Shown piece after piece: positions 49,912 through 62,500 of a stretch of DNA of 64,000 nucleotides. Source of the stretch: Lottia gigantea (taxonomy: Eukaryota; Mollusca; Gastropoda; Lottiidae); NCBI RefSeq assembly GCF_000327385.1, contig NW_008708400.1, positions 982,803 to 1,046,802 on the forward strand, given 5' to 3'. Made by a program: the position numbers and the translations under genes. Below the pieces are notes generated by a model. That model saw only the letters and a list, made by a program, of their open reading frames with translations, was not told where the DNA came from and made no database searches. Position 1 is the stretch's first letter; the number at the start of each line of letters is the position of its first letter.

Positions 49912-50042
49912 GGGTTTCCCCTCTACCCTTTGATGACTCTATCTCCGAGTCAAATAGTCAGATGTCGGAGGAAGATGGAGAACAGAGTCAGAAGCAGAAA
50001 AAAGAAGAAAACCAGCTGCAAGATTATCCATGGTTCAAGGCG
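49912..50042 (+). CDS. Orphan exon coding a charged linker ending in YPWF
   Basis: The acceptor ttcttattacag is followed by RVSPLPFDDSISESNSQMSE, then EDGEQSQKQKKEENQLQ and DYPWFKA. A possible donor (gtaaaa) overlaps the end of the frame after AAGGC; without it a TAA follows. Codon use and acidic/Gln-rich composition look like real protein. The Y-P-W core after a charged linker recalls the Hox hexapeptide (YPWM), which in many Hox genes lies just before an intron and the homeobox exon; here Phe replaces Met. No homeodomain exon was found between here and 53 kb. Identity is open. Confidence 0.4.
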
Positions 50043-50049
50043 TAAAATA

Positions 50050-53000
50050 AAAAACTCTGCTCAAATGATGAACCAGTGATAAAACGGCCCGTATTATACA
50101 ACACCTTGTCTAATTGTACCGCAGGCGGGGTTAGACGTAGTAAAAACTGAGTAAACGTACTCACAACGATTAGAGCGTACTGAGAACCTACTTCACACTT
50201 TTAGAACTGTGTGGAAACGCGTTGCAAACTTGTTTAGAACTTTTTGTTTGTTTTTATATTTAGACGGAATAACAATTAACGCACTAAGGACGTAGTGCGG
50301 TCGAATTGAGTGTGTCTGTGAATGGTATGAACGAGCTTTACACACGTACTACCAATTGACGCCGGATCCCATCATGTCATAACCCGTCACAATCCGTTTA
50401 TAGTTCGTCAATTCCGTTTTAAGTATTTCGTCTAATTACAGAACGAGGAATATTTTCAATATTCTTGAACACCATTCCTGTTCAAATCCGTCCGAGCTTG
50501 TCCATGAAGTTTGAAATCAGACCTTAAACCGTTGCTATTACGTCTAGACGGTTTGAGGCCGTTCAGCTTTTTTCAGAACGCAGTAGGAAGCACATACAAT
50601 TCTGGAAATTTGTTACATTTGTTGGAGAGTGACTTTCAGCTTGTCATCCACATAGTGTTTTCCAAGAGATCTTATCCGACGCCAGATTAAATAGGAATTG
50701 ATGATATATTTTTTAGCTATATAAGTTAAGTTACTAGTTTATAAGCCGAATATGACTCCTTAGAATATTATATTAAAGTCGTACTTACTGCGAATTGAAT
50801 TTGGATTATAAGGTATTATATGGTAAATGGTTTAAGATATAGGTCGTGAAGTTATTTGTAGGTCACTACAATTTGTAATCTGCTGATGTCCCATAAGAGC
50901 GCTAATGAGGACAGACATTTAGCAACATTTTTTCATGCAGAAAATACTTAATTATATTATGAATGGATATATTAAAAACTAAAGCAAACGTCAATTCTGT
51001 TTAAATGGCTGTAAAAACGATTATGTAACATGCCTTTTTAAGACGCAATTTGGAGACGAAAAATTAATTGATAGTCTTTTCGTCCTGGCGCATCACTTTG
51101 GATGTTGTTTGCCATTGAGTCCTGGGCACCTACTGGCCAGAAGTACACTTTTCCAATCTTCTTTTGTTAGATGGCCCAGATTTTGTGTGGATTTATTTAT
51201 TATTTATATATACATGTAGTATTTGGTGTTATTAAGTTGCCTGTCGTCAAAGATGCCACTTCATCTAATGGTGAGAGCTACTGAATTTCTGTTATAATCT
51301 TAGTTAAGCTCTCTGTATAGAATTAGAAAAAAGAAAGAATCATACATATTCTAAAGATTAACAGCTTTGCTTCTAAAGAATGCTGTCTACCACCTGGTTA
51401 TGGATTTCATCCCTTGAGTTACCCGTAACCATTCACAGCTGGGTCGACTGGAATTGTGAGGGAAGATGACTTTTCCAATCCAATACCCGGGAGAAAAATA
51501 CTTGTCGGACAATGTTTAGCATAATGCAGAACCCCAAGTTGGCAAATATCAAGGTATATTATGTATTGAGGATAATGGTCAATCGTGATTTGTTTGTGGT
51601 CTTACATGTTGTTTCGAGGGATTTATAGGATTAACGAATTGCTCGGGTCGTCATACTGGACAGTGGGATATAATATTATGTAGAGTGTGCTACCATAATA
51701 ATACTAATGTTTACAGTTCACATAACAAACTACATATCTTGCTGCCAACTAAACTATAAATCGTAAACAAATTGTTCTTTGGATACTCACCAAATTTGCT
51801 TTTACAGCAAATGAGATGTTTTTGTGACACCTGTCTCAAAGGATACTATAAACAGTTGTGGTGTTTTCGTTCAAATTGTCATGCTGTCAAAACGTTATAC
51901 GGTATAATATGGATTAAGTATTGGTGTTAGTGCCTGTTCTCTCAAAGTACTAGTCAACAGTATATTTCAAGAGGTGAGGCGTAGCAAATATACTGACATT
52001 AAATGACCGATAATTTGGTTTTGTGTAATGAATTGAAAGGAATTGAAGCGATCAATGTGTTTTGTAACATTGAACTTTATCGGTTATAGAAAATCTTTAT
52101 TAAATAGGAAAAATAAACGTCTGTCGTAATTTTGAACTTCTAACTCAAAGGTATGACCCCAGATAAAGTCGCTTAAAAGAATTTCCACTTTTTTGCACGT
52201 ATCTCTTTGAATTAATTATACCAGAACAATTATATGTGTGGTTTAAAAGACGAAAAGATCGGGTTCTATACCTTTGTTTTTTACTTCAACAAAGACGTGG
52301 TTTCGTTCGGACCAAAATTTTTGACCAGCGTCCAAAGTTAACATGTGTACGCATTTGGCTTTCAAATAGAGAATTAATATGATCTCGACTTCATAATATT
52401 GTTATACGCATAACCTCGAGAAGACTATGACGGCTATGCCTCCAAATAAAATGTTGGAGCACTACACTCCAAGATTTCTTCCCAGTGCTAAAAGACTTAA
52501 ATTTCCTTCTAAATGTATGAAAGTGTGGCTCGTGACCCTTAACAGTATATTTACAGTAAGTAATCTTTTTCATGTCACATTTGTGGGCTTCTAGTTTTAT
52601 TCATTTGTGTGTTTCATAAATGTCGCATCTTGAAACACATTCTGACCACAGAATACCGTTATTATGACAGTCCTTTGCGGCGTAAGAATCCTTGATAGGC
52701 GTTTGAAGGCTGAATATCGCTGAAGTGACATATGAAGTTCACAAGCATTCTTCGACATTTTCTTAGTCTCAGAAACCGGAATTTGTAATGTAATAGTGTT
52801 CACAGCTCGACGTCGAAATGATAGCCTTCAAATCCTTGTTATATTTCTGATCATTTAACTTCAATAATTGTGATGGTCAAAATGTGGACGGAACACAATA
52901 TATCAAAACAAGCACCTCCAGATCATAATGTCTGCTGTAGATGCTCACAGAAAAATAATAGCATCTCAATCAGATTTTCAAATGGATTTTTGTCTCGTTT
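50050..53000. other. Stretch without recognised genes upstream of the tetraspanin exons
   Basis: The missing first exon of the tetraspanin gene should lie in or beyond this stretch; no exon coding a hydrophobic TM1 start with a phase-0 donor was found. 51436-51470 holds a SINE-like phrase gggtcgactggaattgtgag. Confidence 0.45.
51436..51475 (+). repeat. SINE-like fragment with GTCGACTGG core
   Basis: gggtcgactggaattgtgag then ggaagatgac is matched at 53351-53385 by cggtcgactggaataatgag then aaagatgac. The GTCGACTGG phrase occurs in widespread invertebrate and deuterostome interspersed repeats, as recalled. Both copies are short and eroded. Confidence 0.45.
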
Positions 53001-53003
53001 CAG

Positions 53004-53240
53004 TTAATGGGAGGATGTATTTTAGGTTTAGGATGTGTGTTAAAATACAATTCTGAATTAATCCACGTGTACATTAGACCTATATTAGGAGCCTTCAAAG
53101 ACAATGGAGAAGAGATTAGTTTACAAGAACTCTATGATGCATTGTCTGTTATATTTGTTGCTGTTGGTACATCCATGTTTATTGTGGGTTTCCTGGGCTG
53201 TTTTGGCGCTTGGTGTAACATGAAGTCCTTCTTGTTGATG
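53004..53240 (+). CDS. Tetraspanin exon: TM1 end, small loop, TM2
   Basis: 237 bases, acceptor ctcgtttcag, donor gtatat. Codes for 79 residues: TM1 end, a loop of about 40 with EEISLQELYDAL, then TM2 with the G-F-L-G-C-F-G-A motif and the intracellular N-M-K-S turn leading into TM3. Confidence 0.93.
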
Positions 53241-56200
53241 GTATATTATCATTTTCGTTTTCTCTTTACAAGGATAACAAATAAGGTTAACGAAGTTTAT
53301 TTCAACCAGCCCGTTCTTTAACAAACCTCATTGAGGATTATCTAAACCACTCGGTCGACTGGAATAATGAGAAAGATGACTTAACCACGGTCACGAAACT
53401 TTCAGTTTCACACGCCGACCAAAATAATAACCAACGCCCACCATGTGTTCGACCAACCTGAAGCAAAATCCACAGCTCTAACCGACTTTGCCAAAAAAAA
53501 AACTTCTATGATGTAAATGGATTACAGTTCCTGGAATCTTTAGGATTTTTTTTTGATTATTGAAGTTTATGCAAATACATGGGATATACATCCTCATGCT
53601 GTATGTTCTGTTCGGGCTAATATGGCGGGACTAAATCACATGGTATGCAAATGAAATATATTGTATCAGACACCCGTTTTATATACTATCTTTATGAGCA
53701 TTTGTGGATCTTTTGCGTGAAGCTCATCTACACTTGAAATTGGGTTGAAAACTCCAAGCTTATATCGTGTTTAAATGGCCTCCGACCCTCAGGGGAACGA
53801 CCAAGTGGGACGTGAAGCACAAATTCCTAAGGAGTGCTATGTAATAGATTTATCTCCCCTTAATCCTGTTTCTTTTCATTTTTTTCAGTACATCATCATA
53901 TTGATGGTAGTAACATTGTCTGAAATTGTATGTGCTATATTATTATTAACAATGAAAAAACAGGTAAAAGACCAACTATTGTGTTACATTAATTCGAATT
54001 GAAATTTGTCCAGTATTCACTATAGTTATCATGTTCAGCTAATTGATTTTGTTTTATTTTCTTATAATAGGTTTATGCCGGCACGTATATCTGCTTTGCA
54101 AAATTTCTCCTTTGCGCCTTCATAATGGGGAATATAGTAAGAATCAATAGAAATAAGAACCCAAACTCTATTTTACACTTGAATTTTAGGGTTGGTAATT
54201 TGTAAATTATGGTATCAAACCTGAATTTCTGGCATAAATTTGAATGCAAACTGCACAGCGTGGTTGTACCTATCCAAATCGCAACCCATATTTCAAAATA
54301 CACAACACAATAAAATGAAAGATATGGCTCTGTAATGAGCTCAATAAAAAAAACTGAGTGCTTGAAGGAGGAGACCAATGCCCAATGTCTGTACCAGCCA
54401 AGATGTTCTCTAAGTACACAGACAAGATTCGTGTAATGAACGCTAAATGGAATTATCTGAATTATATTTTAGATGGATATAACATTGCAACCGTTACTCA
54501 AAGCGGCTATACAGACAGACTACACTGGAGATGAAGGTGTTGATGTAACAACAATAGGAATGAATTACCTATTCACGGAGGTAAGTACATTAGACGACAT
54601 TCAGTTTTTTTTTTATTATAGCTAGTTTACTGCATTCGCCATTCTTGTTTTTTTAATATTATTCTTCATAAATTTACGCTATTAAAAGTGTGCTAACATT
54701 TTATGTCTGACGACGAATATGATAGTTTCAGTGTGTGTCACAGCGTTTATTGAACTGTGCATTGAGTGGTTGAATATTTGATTAACTTTGAACTTGCCCA
54801 TATGATAATTTTTTTAGAAAGATACATATATGATAAATAAATACAGTCCTCGTAGTAATGGACCTGAAATTAAATATAAAAACAATGCTCTTACAATCAG
54901 AAGCTTACATGGACAGGTACGCCATTCGTTCAAATATCCGTACCGTAGGCCCAGAAACAGGAATTTGTTAGCTAAGCTAATCAATAATAGCATCCACAGC
55001 TCACCTTCGCAATTTGAGACTTCAAATCCATGTGTGTCCAGAATTTTCTTGAGACTATGCCTTATTCAGAAAAGACATATATTGAAATAGGAAGATGATT
55101 CCTAGATTGATGAGGTACATTCGTATATTTCTAGTACTTCTGAAGACTATTTACATAATTATATTCGACACCCAAATCAATCCCCGACACTGGCGAATCT
55201 TTCCCTTTAAATCAAAATGTTATAGAATGACCTCGGGGATAGTCTTGTCCACCAGAGGAGACGTCAACCTATTGCTGTGAAAAACTGATACCAATAAACA
55301 ATATTTACTAGTTTGAACCTGCTTCAAAATATCTAATTGGTTAAGATTATCATGGCAATTAACCAACCAATCAGAATTCTTAGTTTGAGTCTTTATGATT
55401 ATCTTATCGTCACGATATTCCTAACAAAAGCACCTGACCGGTATTTGGGTCACAACCACCTACATAACAATGCACCAAGATAATTTCCGCGTATCCTCTA
55501 TTACTACAGAGAAAATTTATTTTCAACGGGTTATATAAGTAATTTACCAGCTTGAAACCGTCTACAATAAATATTATTAATCCTATTTGTTTCCACCTGA
55601 GATTGTGACTTGAGTGATGCGACGGTTTGGTTGATGGACATATTCGAGTAGTGAATGGGTTCGGTCTTGGAAGCAAAAGAACTGGGGTGGGGGTGTTTGG
55701 GCATTTATTTTACACATACACCGGTAAGCGGTGAAAGCTGCTGCCTTTCTAAAAATGTTACGCAACCTATTTCAAGAATTAAGAAGCTAGATTTCGTTGA
55801 TGCTGCCACTCACTATCTAGACAATGTGAATGACCGTGTGATTTTTACGCCATTGATTAACCTCTATCATCCAGACACTCTTTGTCTATGCACCGCTTCG
55901 ACGAACGATAACCTAGACAGATTGCTCAAATTTTTGCAATTGACCAAGTCTACAATGACTATTAGATATCGAATATAAACAAACAAAAAAACTTGCAGGT
56001 TTTGCAATTTTGCCGTTTCATCCACGTCGGATTGAAAATTCAATTTTTTATTCCCACCCTATATCCTCGTCGTGGAAAGAAGTTTTAACGTCAGAGTCTA
56101 GCCATTGTTCAAACTTGCTACTGATATAAAGATGGCTTGGCAGAAAGGTAATATACGTCCACTGGCCGCTTTGATTTTAAATAGAAATATTTGACAGTAA

Positions 56201-59200
56201 CAATTACCAGTATGAAATATTCAACCTTAAAGTCTTACACTTCCTTTGAACTTTTTGGGGCGATGCTGTATATTACCAAGTTTCGTCAAAATCTGTCAAG
56301 AACTGGGCCTTCTAGAGTGTTTACAGGCTAAAACTAGATCGTGTTTTTAAGAACAAGGGCAATAACTCAAACTAAATATTTTTCAATTCTTCTGATTCGA
56401 TTGGTTTTTGTTGATAACAAACATTCACACCAACTTTCGTCAAAATCTATCAAGGATTGTTCCTTCTAGAGTGTTTATAATATGAATATGAACGTATTTT
56501 CAAAAACAAAAGCAATAACTCATACTAATTATTTGTCGATTTTTCTGATTTTCAATAGGGTTTATATATGGGTGAATACAAACAATCATACCAAGTTTCG
56601 TCAAAATCAGTCAAGAATTGTGCCCTGTAGAGTGTTTACGAGCAATTGTGGACGGACCGACGGACGCACGGGTTACGACTATATGCGCCCCGCATTTCAT
56701 GTGGGTGTATAGAAATGAGCATGCCTGGTATGGTGATATTCTTACTTTCTTTTTTCTGTTTCTCCTGCAGTCTTTCGGGAAGATAATGGGCAATGCACTA
56801 TATATTACGCATCTTCATCCATTGCAGTCTTTGTGGGACTTTGCTGAAATTTTGCATTTTTTTCATTTTTTTTTGCTTTTTGTCTGATTAATCTGAAAAA
56901 ATTGAGCAAAGACAGTTTAAGAATGTAAACAAAATGGTACAGTCAAATTTTCAATTTCACTTCCGGTTTAAACAGGAAAACGATGTTCACTTCCGGTTGA
57001 ATATCTTCCGGTGTAATTTGTATAGGACAAAAATTTTTATGCTGATAGGTAGACAAAGTTATGACAAAAAAACGAAGAAAAAAAAATCCGGAACAGACGT
57101 GAAACTTTGGCCGCCATTTTGATTTTTCTGAAATGATTCGATTTTTATTCAGACATAATGGCTCATCCGATTTAAATGATTTTGGTGTCAAATGAAAGAA
57201 GATAAAAAAAAAACATGACATTAGGAAGCCGTTTTTCGATTCTCAATTTTGCTTTTTTGCAACATCCGGTTGAATTTTTTCAAAGTTTGAAGGGTCATAT
57301 CTCGTGATCGTGAACTTTGATGACCTTGACCTTCATAAGGTCAAAGGTCATTGACCTTAGCTATCAGTTAATACTTTGACATTTGACCTCCGACATGTAC
57401 TTCCGGTTTTATAGCTGTCCGAAAACAGCCAAATTCGCAACTTTGGACTGCTCTAGCACGTGACCTATTTAACCTAGAGGGTTAATTTTTTCGGATTCTT
57501 AATGTGCTTTTCATGCTCTTTCAAATGATTTATAACAATCGTTTTTTAAAGCAAAATTGAAATTCGTGAATTTTTCAAATTTGAGTTTTTTTTACAATAT
57601 TTCTGTTTCTTTGAGCTTGGTGTGTATGTATCTTATGACCTATTTTATGTAGAACATTGAAACTTGGAACACAACAAGACAATTTGAATATGAATTAACC
57701 TATGACAAAAAAGTTGAGGTGGGCGTGGCACATCCGGGTTGAATTACTAATTGTTTACATTTTGAGAAAGGGGCATAACTCGCATAGGATACAATTTGTT
57801 CAAAAAGGAACTTTGCACACAATTACCTCATTATTTTGGCCAGTTTGTGTTAATAGGTCAATTGTTTCAGCTTTATAGTTCCAAAAAAGGAACGGGTTTT
57901 GAAATTTCCATATTTTCAATTTTCTATTTTGACCTTTATTGACTCTTGTTGACCTATATCTTTTGACCTGTATGATGTAGAAGCTTTAAATTTGGAACAC
58001 AACTTAACATTCAGAATATCAATTAACTTATGCAAAAGAAATTGAGGTGAGCCTAGCACATCCGGGTTAAATTACTCATTATTGACAATTTTGGCAAGGT
58101 ACATAACTCGCAACGTATACATTTGTTCAAAATGGAACTTTGCATACAATTACTTCATACGTTGAGCCACGTTGTCTTGGAAGTTCGATTGTTTCAGCTT
58201 TATAGTTCAAAAAAAGGAACAGCTTTTGAAAATTCAAAATTTTCAATTTTTGACCTTGACCTTTTTTGACCCTGATTTTTGTAGGATTAAAGGTCATTCA
58301 CATTGGCTATCTATTTATACTTTTATATTTGCTGTCCTATCTCAACTTCCGGTTTTATAGCCGTATATATTTAAAAATTTTGATGACTTTTATCTCGTAA
58401 CCTTGACCTTTGTTGACCGTCTCCCTTTCAATGTCAAATGTCATTGACCTTGGCTATCTTCTGATACTTTCATTTGTGCGGTCTGTCTACTTCCGTTATA
58501 ACAATCTTCCAAAGAATTCTTCTCAACTTTAGACTGCTTTTGCGCGTGATGTAATTATCGTAGAAGGTTGATTTTTTCAGAGTCTTTTGCAATTTGCTAT
58601 ATTTGCAAAGTCCCACTCTGTGCCACGTGTGGCTCTAGTTTATTTTTGTGATGCCCTCCAAAATTGACAATATTTCCAACCATGATGTCTTTCATTTCGT
58701 TTCAACTTTCTTCAACGAGCGATTGAAATGAGTTGGAGAAGTTTGCCATATGTGAACATCACGAGTAGGCTTCTTGAGGTTCAGGTTTGATTGAAGTTGC
58801 GGATGAAAATGTTGGCTGTGTAAACCTATCTTTAAGGACCTGTCTTGTATTGCATGATTGATCTATCTAGAGTGCGAGAATATATTTTACGTTTTGAATT
58901 TTGGAATCAATTTTCGTCCGGTGGACAAATCAAATCAGTATTCTTTCCAATGCAGATTGATGATCTTGCTCTTTTTCAGTATGATTGTTGTGGAGTTCAC
59001 AACTATACAGATTTACATCAAGCAGAGAATTGGATCAGGGATGTCTCTCTCTATGGTTTAACGTTTCAGATGCAAATACCACTGATGTGTTGTAAACTAG
59101 AGGGCACCTATCCTAATATCATCATACCAGACGATAAAACTTGTACCATGTTGCCAGATCAAAACAATTCTTTTTACCACAAGGTAACAACTTTATTTCA

Positions 59201-59555
59201 GTCCAGACTCGTCGTCGAAACCACAATATCTCAAACACAAGACAATATTATGAATTAAACACACCTCTTTAATGAAATTAGGCACATGCCGTTTCAACAC
59301 AATTTACACTTACCCCATCGGTACCTTAATAAGAGTAAAATGGAGGAACAGGAAATTGTCACGGAACAATAAGAAATCATGATAAAAGTAATTCTTGATA
59401 TGAAAACATTTGAGGTTATAGAAAACCACCATTGTGCCGAGGGAATTATGCAAGCTAGATCAGATAATTTTATCAAGCGCGACTGTCTGTTAAACAGTGG
59501 CTTTTCTAGGAAACATTTGGTGAGGGAGCCAAGCAGAGGCCAAAAAATTTCCAAT

Positions 59556-59590
<35 letters not shown>

Positions 59591-62500
59591 NNNNNNNNNN
59601 NNNNNNNNNNNNNNNNNNNNNNNNNNNNNNNNNNNNNNNNNNNNNNNNNNNNNNNNNNNNNNNNNNNNNNNNNNNNNNNNNNNNNNNNNNNNNNNNNNNN
59701 NNNNNNNNNNNNNNNNNNNNNNNNNNNNNNNNNNNNNNNNNNNNNNNNNNNNNNNNNNNNNNNNNNNNNNNNNNNNNNNNNNNNNNNNNNNNNNNNNNNN
59801 NNNNNNNNNNNNNNNNNNNNNNNNNNNNNNNNNNNNNNNNNNNNNNNNNNNNNNNNNNNNNNNNNNNNNNNNNNNNNNNNNNNNNNNNNNNNNNNNNNNN
59901 NNNNNNNNNNNNNNNNNNNNNNNNNNNNNNNNNNNNAGAATGGGAAACAAAATTAAAAGTGGAAAGGTGGGGTGGGAGTGGGGGGGGGGGGGGAAGTTTC
60001 ATAAACACTCACTATATTAGTGTCCAACCAACATTCAATATTCTGTTTTTTGACGATATGATCAATTTATTGAAAACATCGGTAATATTTCGGCTGAACA
60101 GACGGTATAAAACCTCAAGACTGTCGTCTCTTCCGCCGTTATACTTCTTCGTTCTCCACGGTCTTGGTGGTGGCATTGGAAACTTTTTTTGACTGAAATA
60201 TGGCATTACAGCCACTGAATTAGGTTGTTATTATAGCCAGCAATGACGTCAATATTCTGTAAGGAAAATTGATAAGAGCATAATAACCTTGAAAAAGGTC
60301 AGCACGATTTTGCATAGTACAAATAAACACACCGAGGACATTCATAATAGCTGATACAGTGTTCTCGATAAAAGTGTTATTGTTCGCAGATAATCCAACA
60401 AACATTTTGAGATATATAAATGTTTTCCATGTAAGATTTTATATAACGGATAGTATTTGAAAAATAAAAAAATAACAAAATAAAAAAAAACCATTAAAGT
60501 TACAAGGTCAAGAGCTGCATATGTTGATTGCTACAATCAGATTTTAACTGTTGAAATAGTGCTATTTGAATTATTTACAAACTGATATAGACAGACATTA
60601 AAGCAGTGGCGTGCGAGGGAGAAGAACTCTAATATTTATTATCATATTACACAGGGCAGGAGTGTCTAAGAACGAATCTGAAATTTGTTGTTGCCAAGTG
60701 CTATTGATATTTTTACAAATACACTAAGTACTAACGATCCGAACCGAAACCCGAAATCCAAACAACATATTGACGAAACATTGGTAGCAGCTGATGAATT
60801 TTTCACGTGAGGAAGTATATCATAAGTGAGTAAGTATTTCATAATGGGAAGTGGTATTAGGTGTCTAGAAGAGTAAGCATATACTGCCTTGTAACACACC
60901 GGCCATAACTGCTTGACATACACAACAAACATGACAAATATTAACGTACAATGAAAAAATATGGTTACTTGATTAATGAATGTTAAATATTCAAGGGACG
61001 TAACTCATGAAAACATATTTCAAAACTCAGGCCGGTAATCCATTTAACATCTGTTTCCATGTTAAAACAACAAATTCAGTCTTCTAACTTTTTTCAGAAT
61101 TCTCGCTGAAAACTTTCAAATATGGCACATGAAAGCCTGGCCTATACCTAGTTTTTAGACAAAAATTCAATATATCCCGACTATGAAAAAGTTTGAACTA
61201 GTCAAAATAAAAGTAGACCACTACCGGATATCAACACAAATTTGACTTGTTTGACTGCTCACAAAACAAGTATTTTTAGATTTCGGGGAAGGGAGGGTTT
61301 GATTCTCCCAAATGTACAGGCTTATGGTGGCAAAAAGGGAGGCAGATAGAGGATATCTAAAAATAGCATTGACTAGATTCATCATTAGAATAAAACTTAA
61401 TGATCTGAGTCTTGTCTGATTCTCCCAAATGTACAAGCCTAGGGTGGAACAGACACTTTATTTAGAAATTAGGATTAAGGCTCCTGATGTTGGGTTTTCT
61501 TCTGTTCTGATTCTGATCTGAAATTAGAAAAAATAACTCGCCCAATGGGTGGGAAGTATAGTATCTGTTATGTACTGACTGGTTTTAGTTTACTATGAAT
61601 AATATTATCATTTAAGTTCTTATTTTTTGAATATGCAACTGTCCTTTTCTGCTTATAGACATGGGGGAATTTCTCTTGAAGGCTCTTAACGTGGGCATGA
61701 ACTATCTTGCTTGCTCGATTGCTGGTTACTGTATTCATATTCAATGTCTCATTCCAATAGGCTTTCCTAGGTTGACGAAATTTGGTAGTTTCATCTTCGT
61801 GCAAGTCAATTTATATGCGCTCACTTGGGATTAGGGTGAGATCGTCTATTGAATGGTCGTCGAGGTTGAAATGATTAGAAACAGGCTTGTCTTTCTTTAA
61901 TTTGATATCCGACCTGTGAGCATTAAAACGAGTTCGTAAATTATTCTTAGTTTCACCTATATATTGTTTGGGGCATTTCTTACATGAAATTAAATATATT
62001 ACATGCGAATATTCACATCTTAGATGTTCCTGGGTCGGGTACCTTTTATTCGTAGAGTTACTTAAAAAATCAGAGTTTCTGATATAAAGGTACATGTTTT
62101 GCACCAGGAAGCGGCGAGGTGGAAATGGGCGAAGTGTAAAGGGGCGAACTGGGAAAGGGGCCATATGGGAAAGAGGCAAAAGAGGAAGGGGTGAAATTGG
62201 GAAGGGGCGAAGTGGAAAATGGGCGAACTGGGAAAGGGGCGATATGGGAAAGGGGAAAAGAGGAAGGGGGAATGGGCGAAATGGGAAGGGCGATGTGGGA
62301 AGACACCATTTTAGCTACTGAATACTACGGACACGAAATTAAACTGAAATATATTTTTCTTTTACTTCTTTAAAATGAGTTCTATAGCGTTTATGTCATA
62401 TTCAGCACGATGATCTGCGGATTAGCGAAGATTAAGAGATTAAAAGTAATGCGATTTAGAAAATAGATATAATATAACTGAACAGATGTTAGAACAGATA

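Noticed and set aside
53007-53009. ATG as the tetraspanin start
   Set aside because: It lies within TM1 just after a good acceptor, so a preceding exon is needed.
53775-54002. 75-codon frame containing TM3
   Set aside because: Only 53889-53963 is exon; the rest is read-through into flanking introns.
59294-60020. Long frames across the 346-N gap
   Set aside because: Mostly N; artefacts.
62070-62321. Pro/Ser/Phe-rich and Gly/Arg/Lys-rich frames
   Set aside because: Translations of the G-rich minisatellite.
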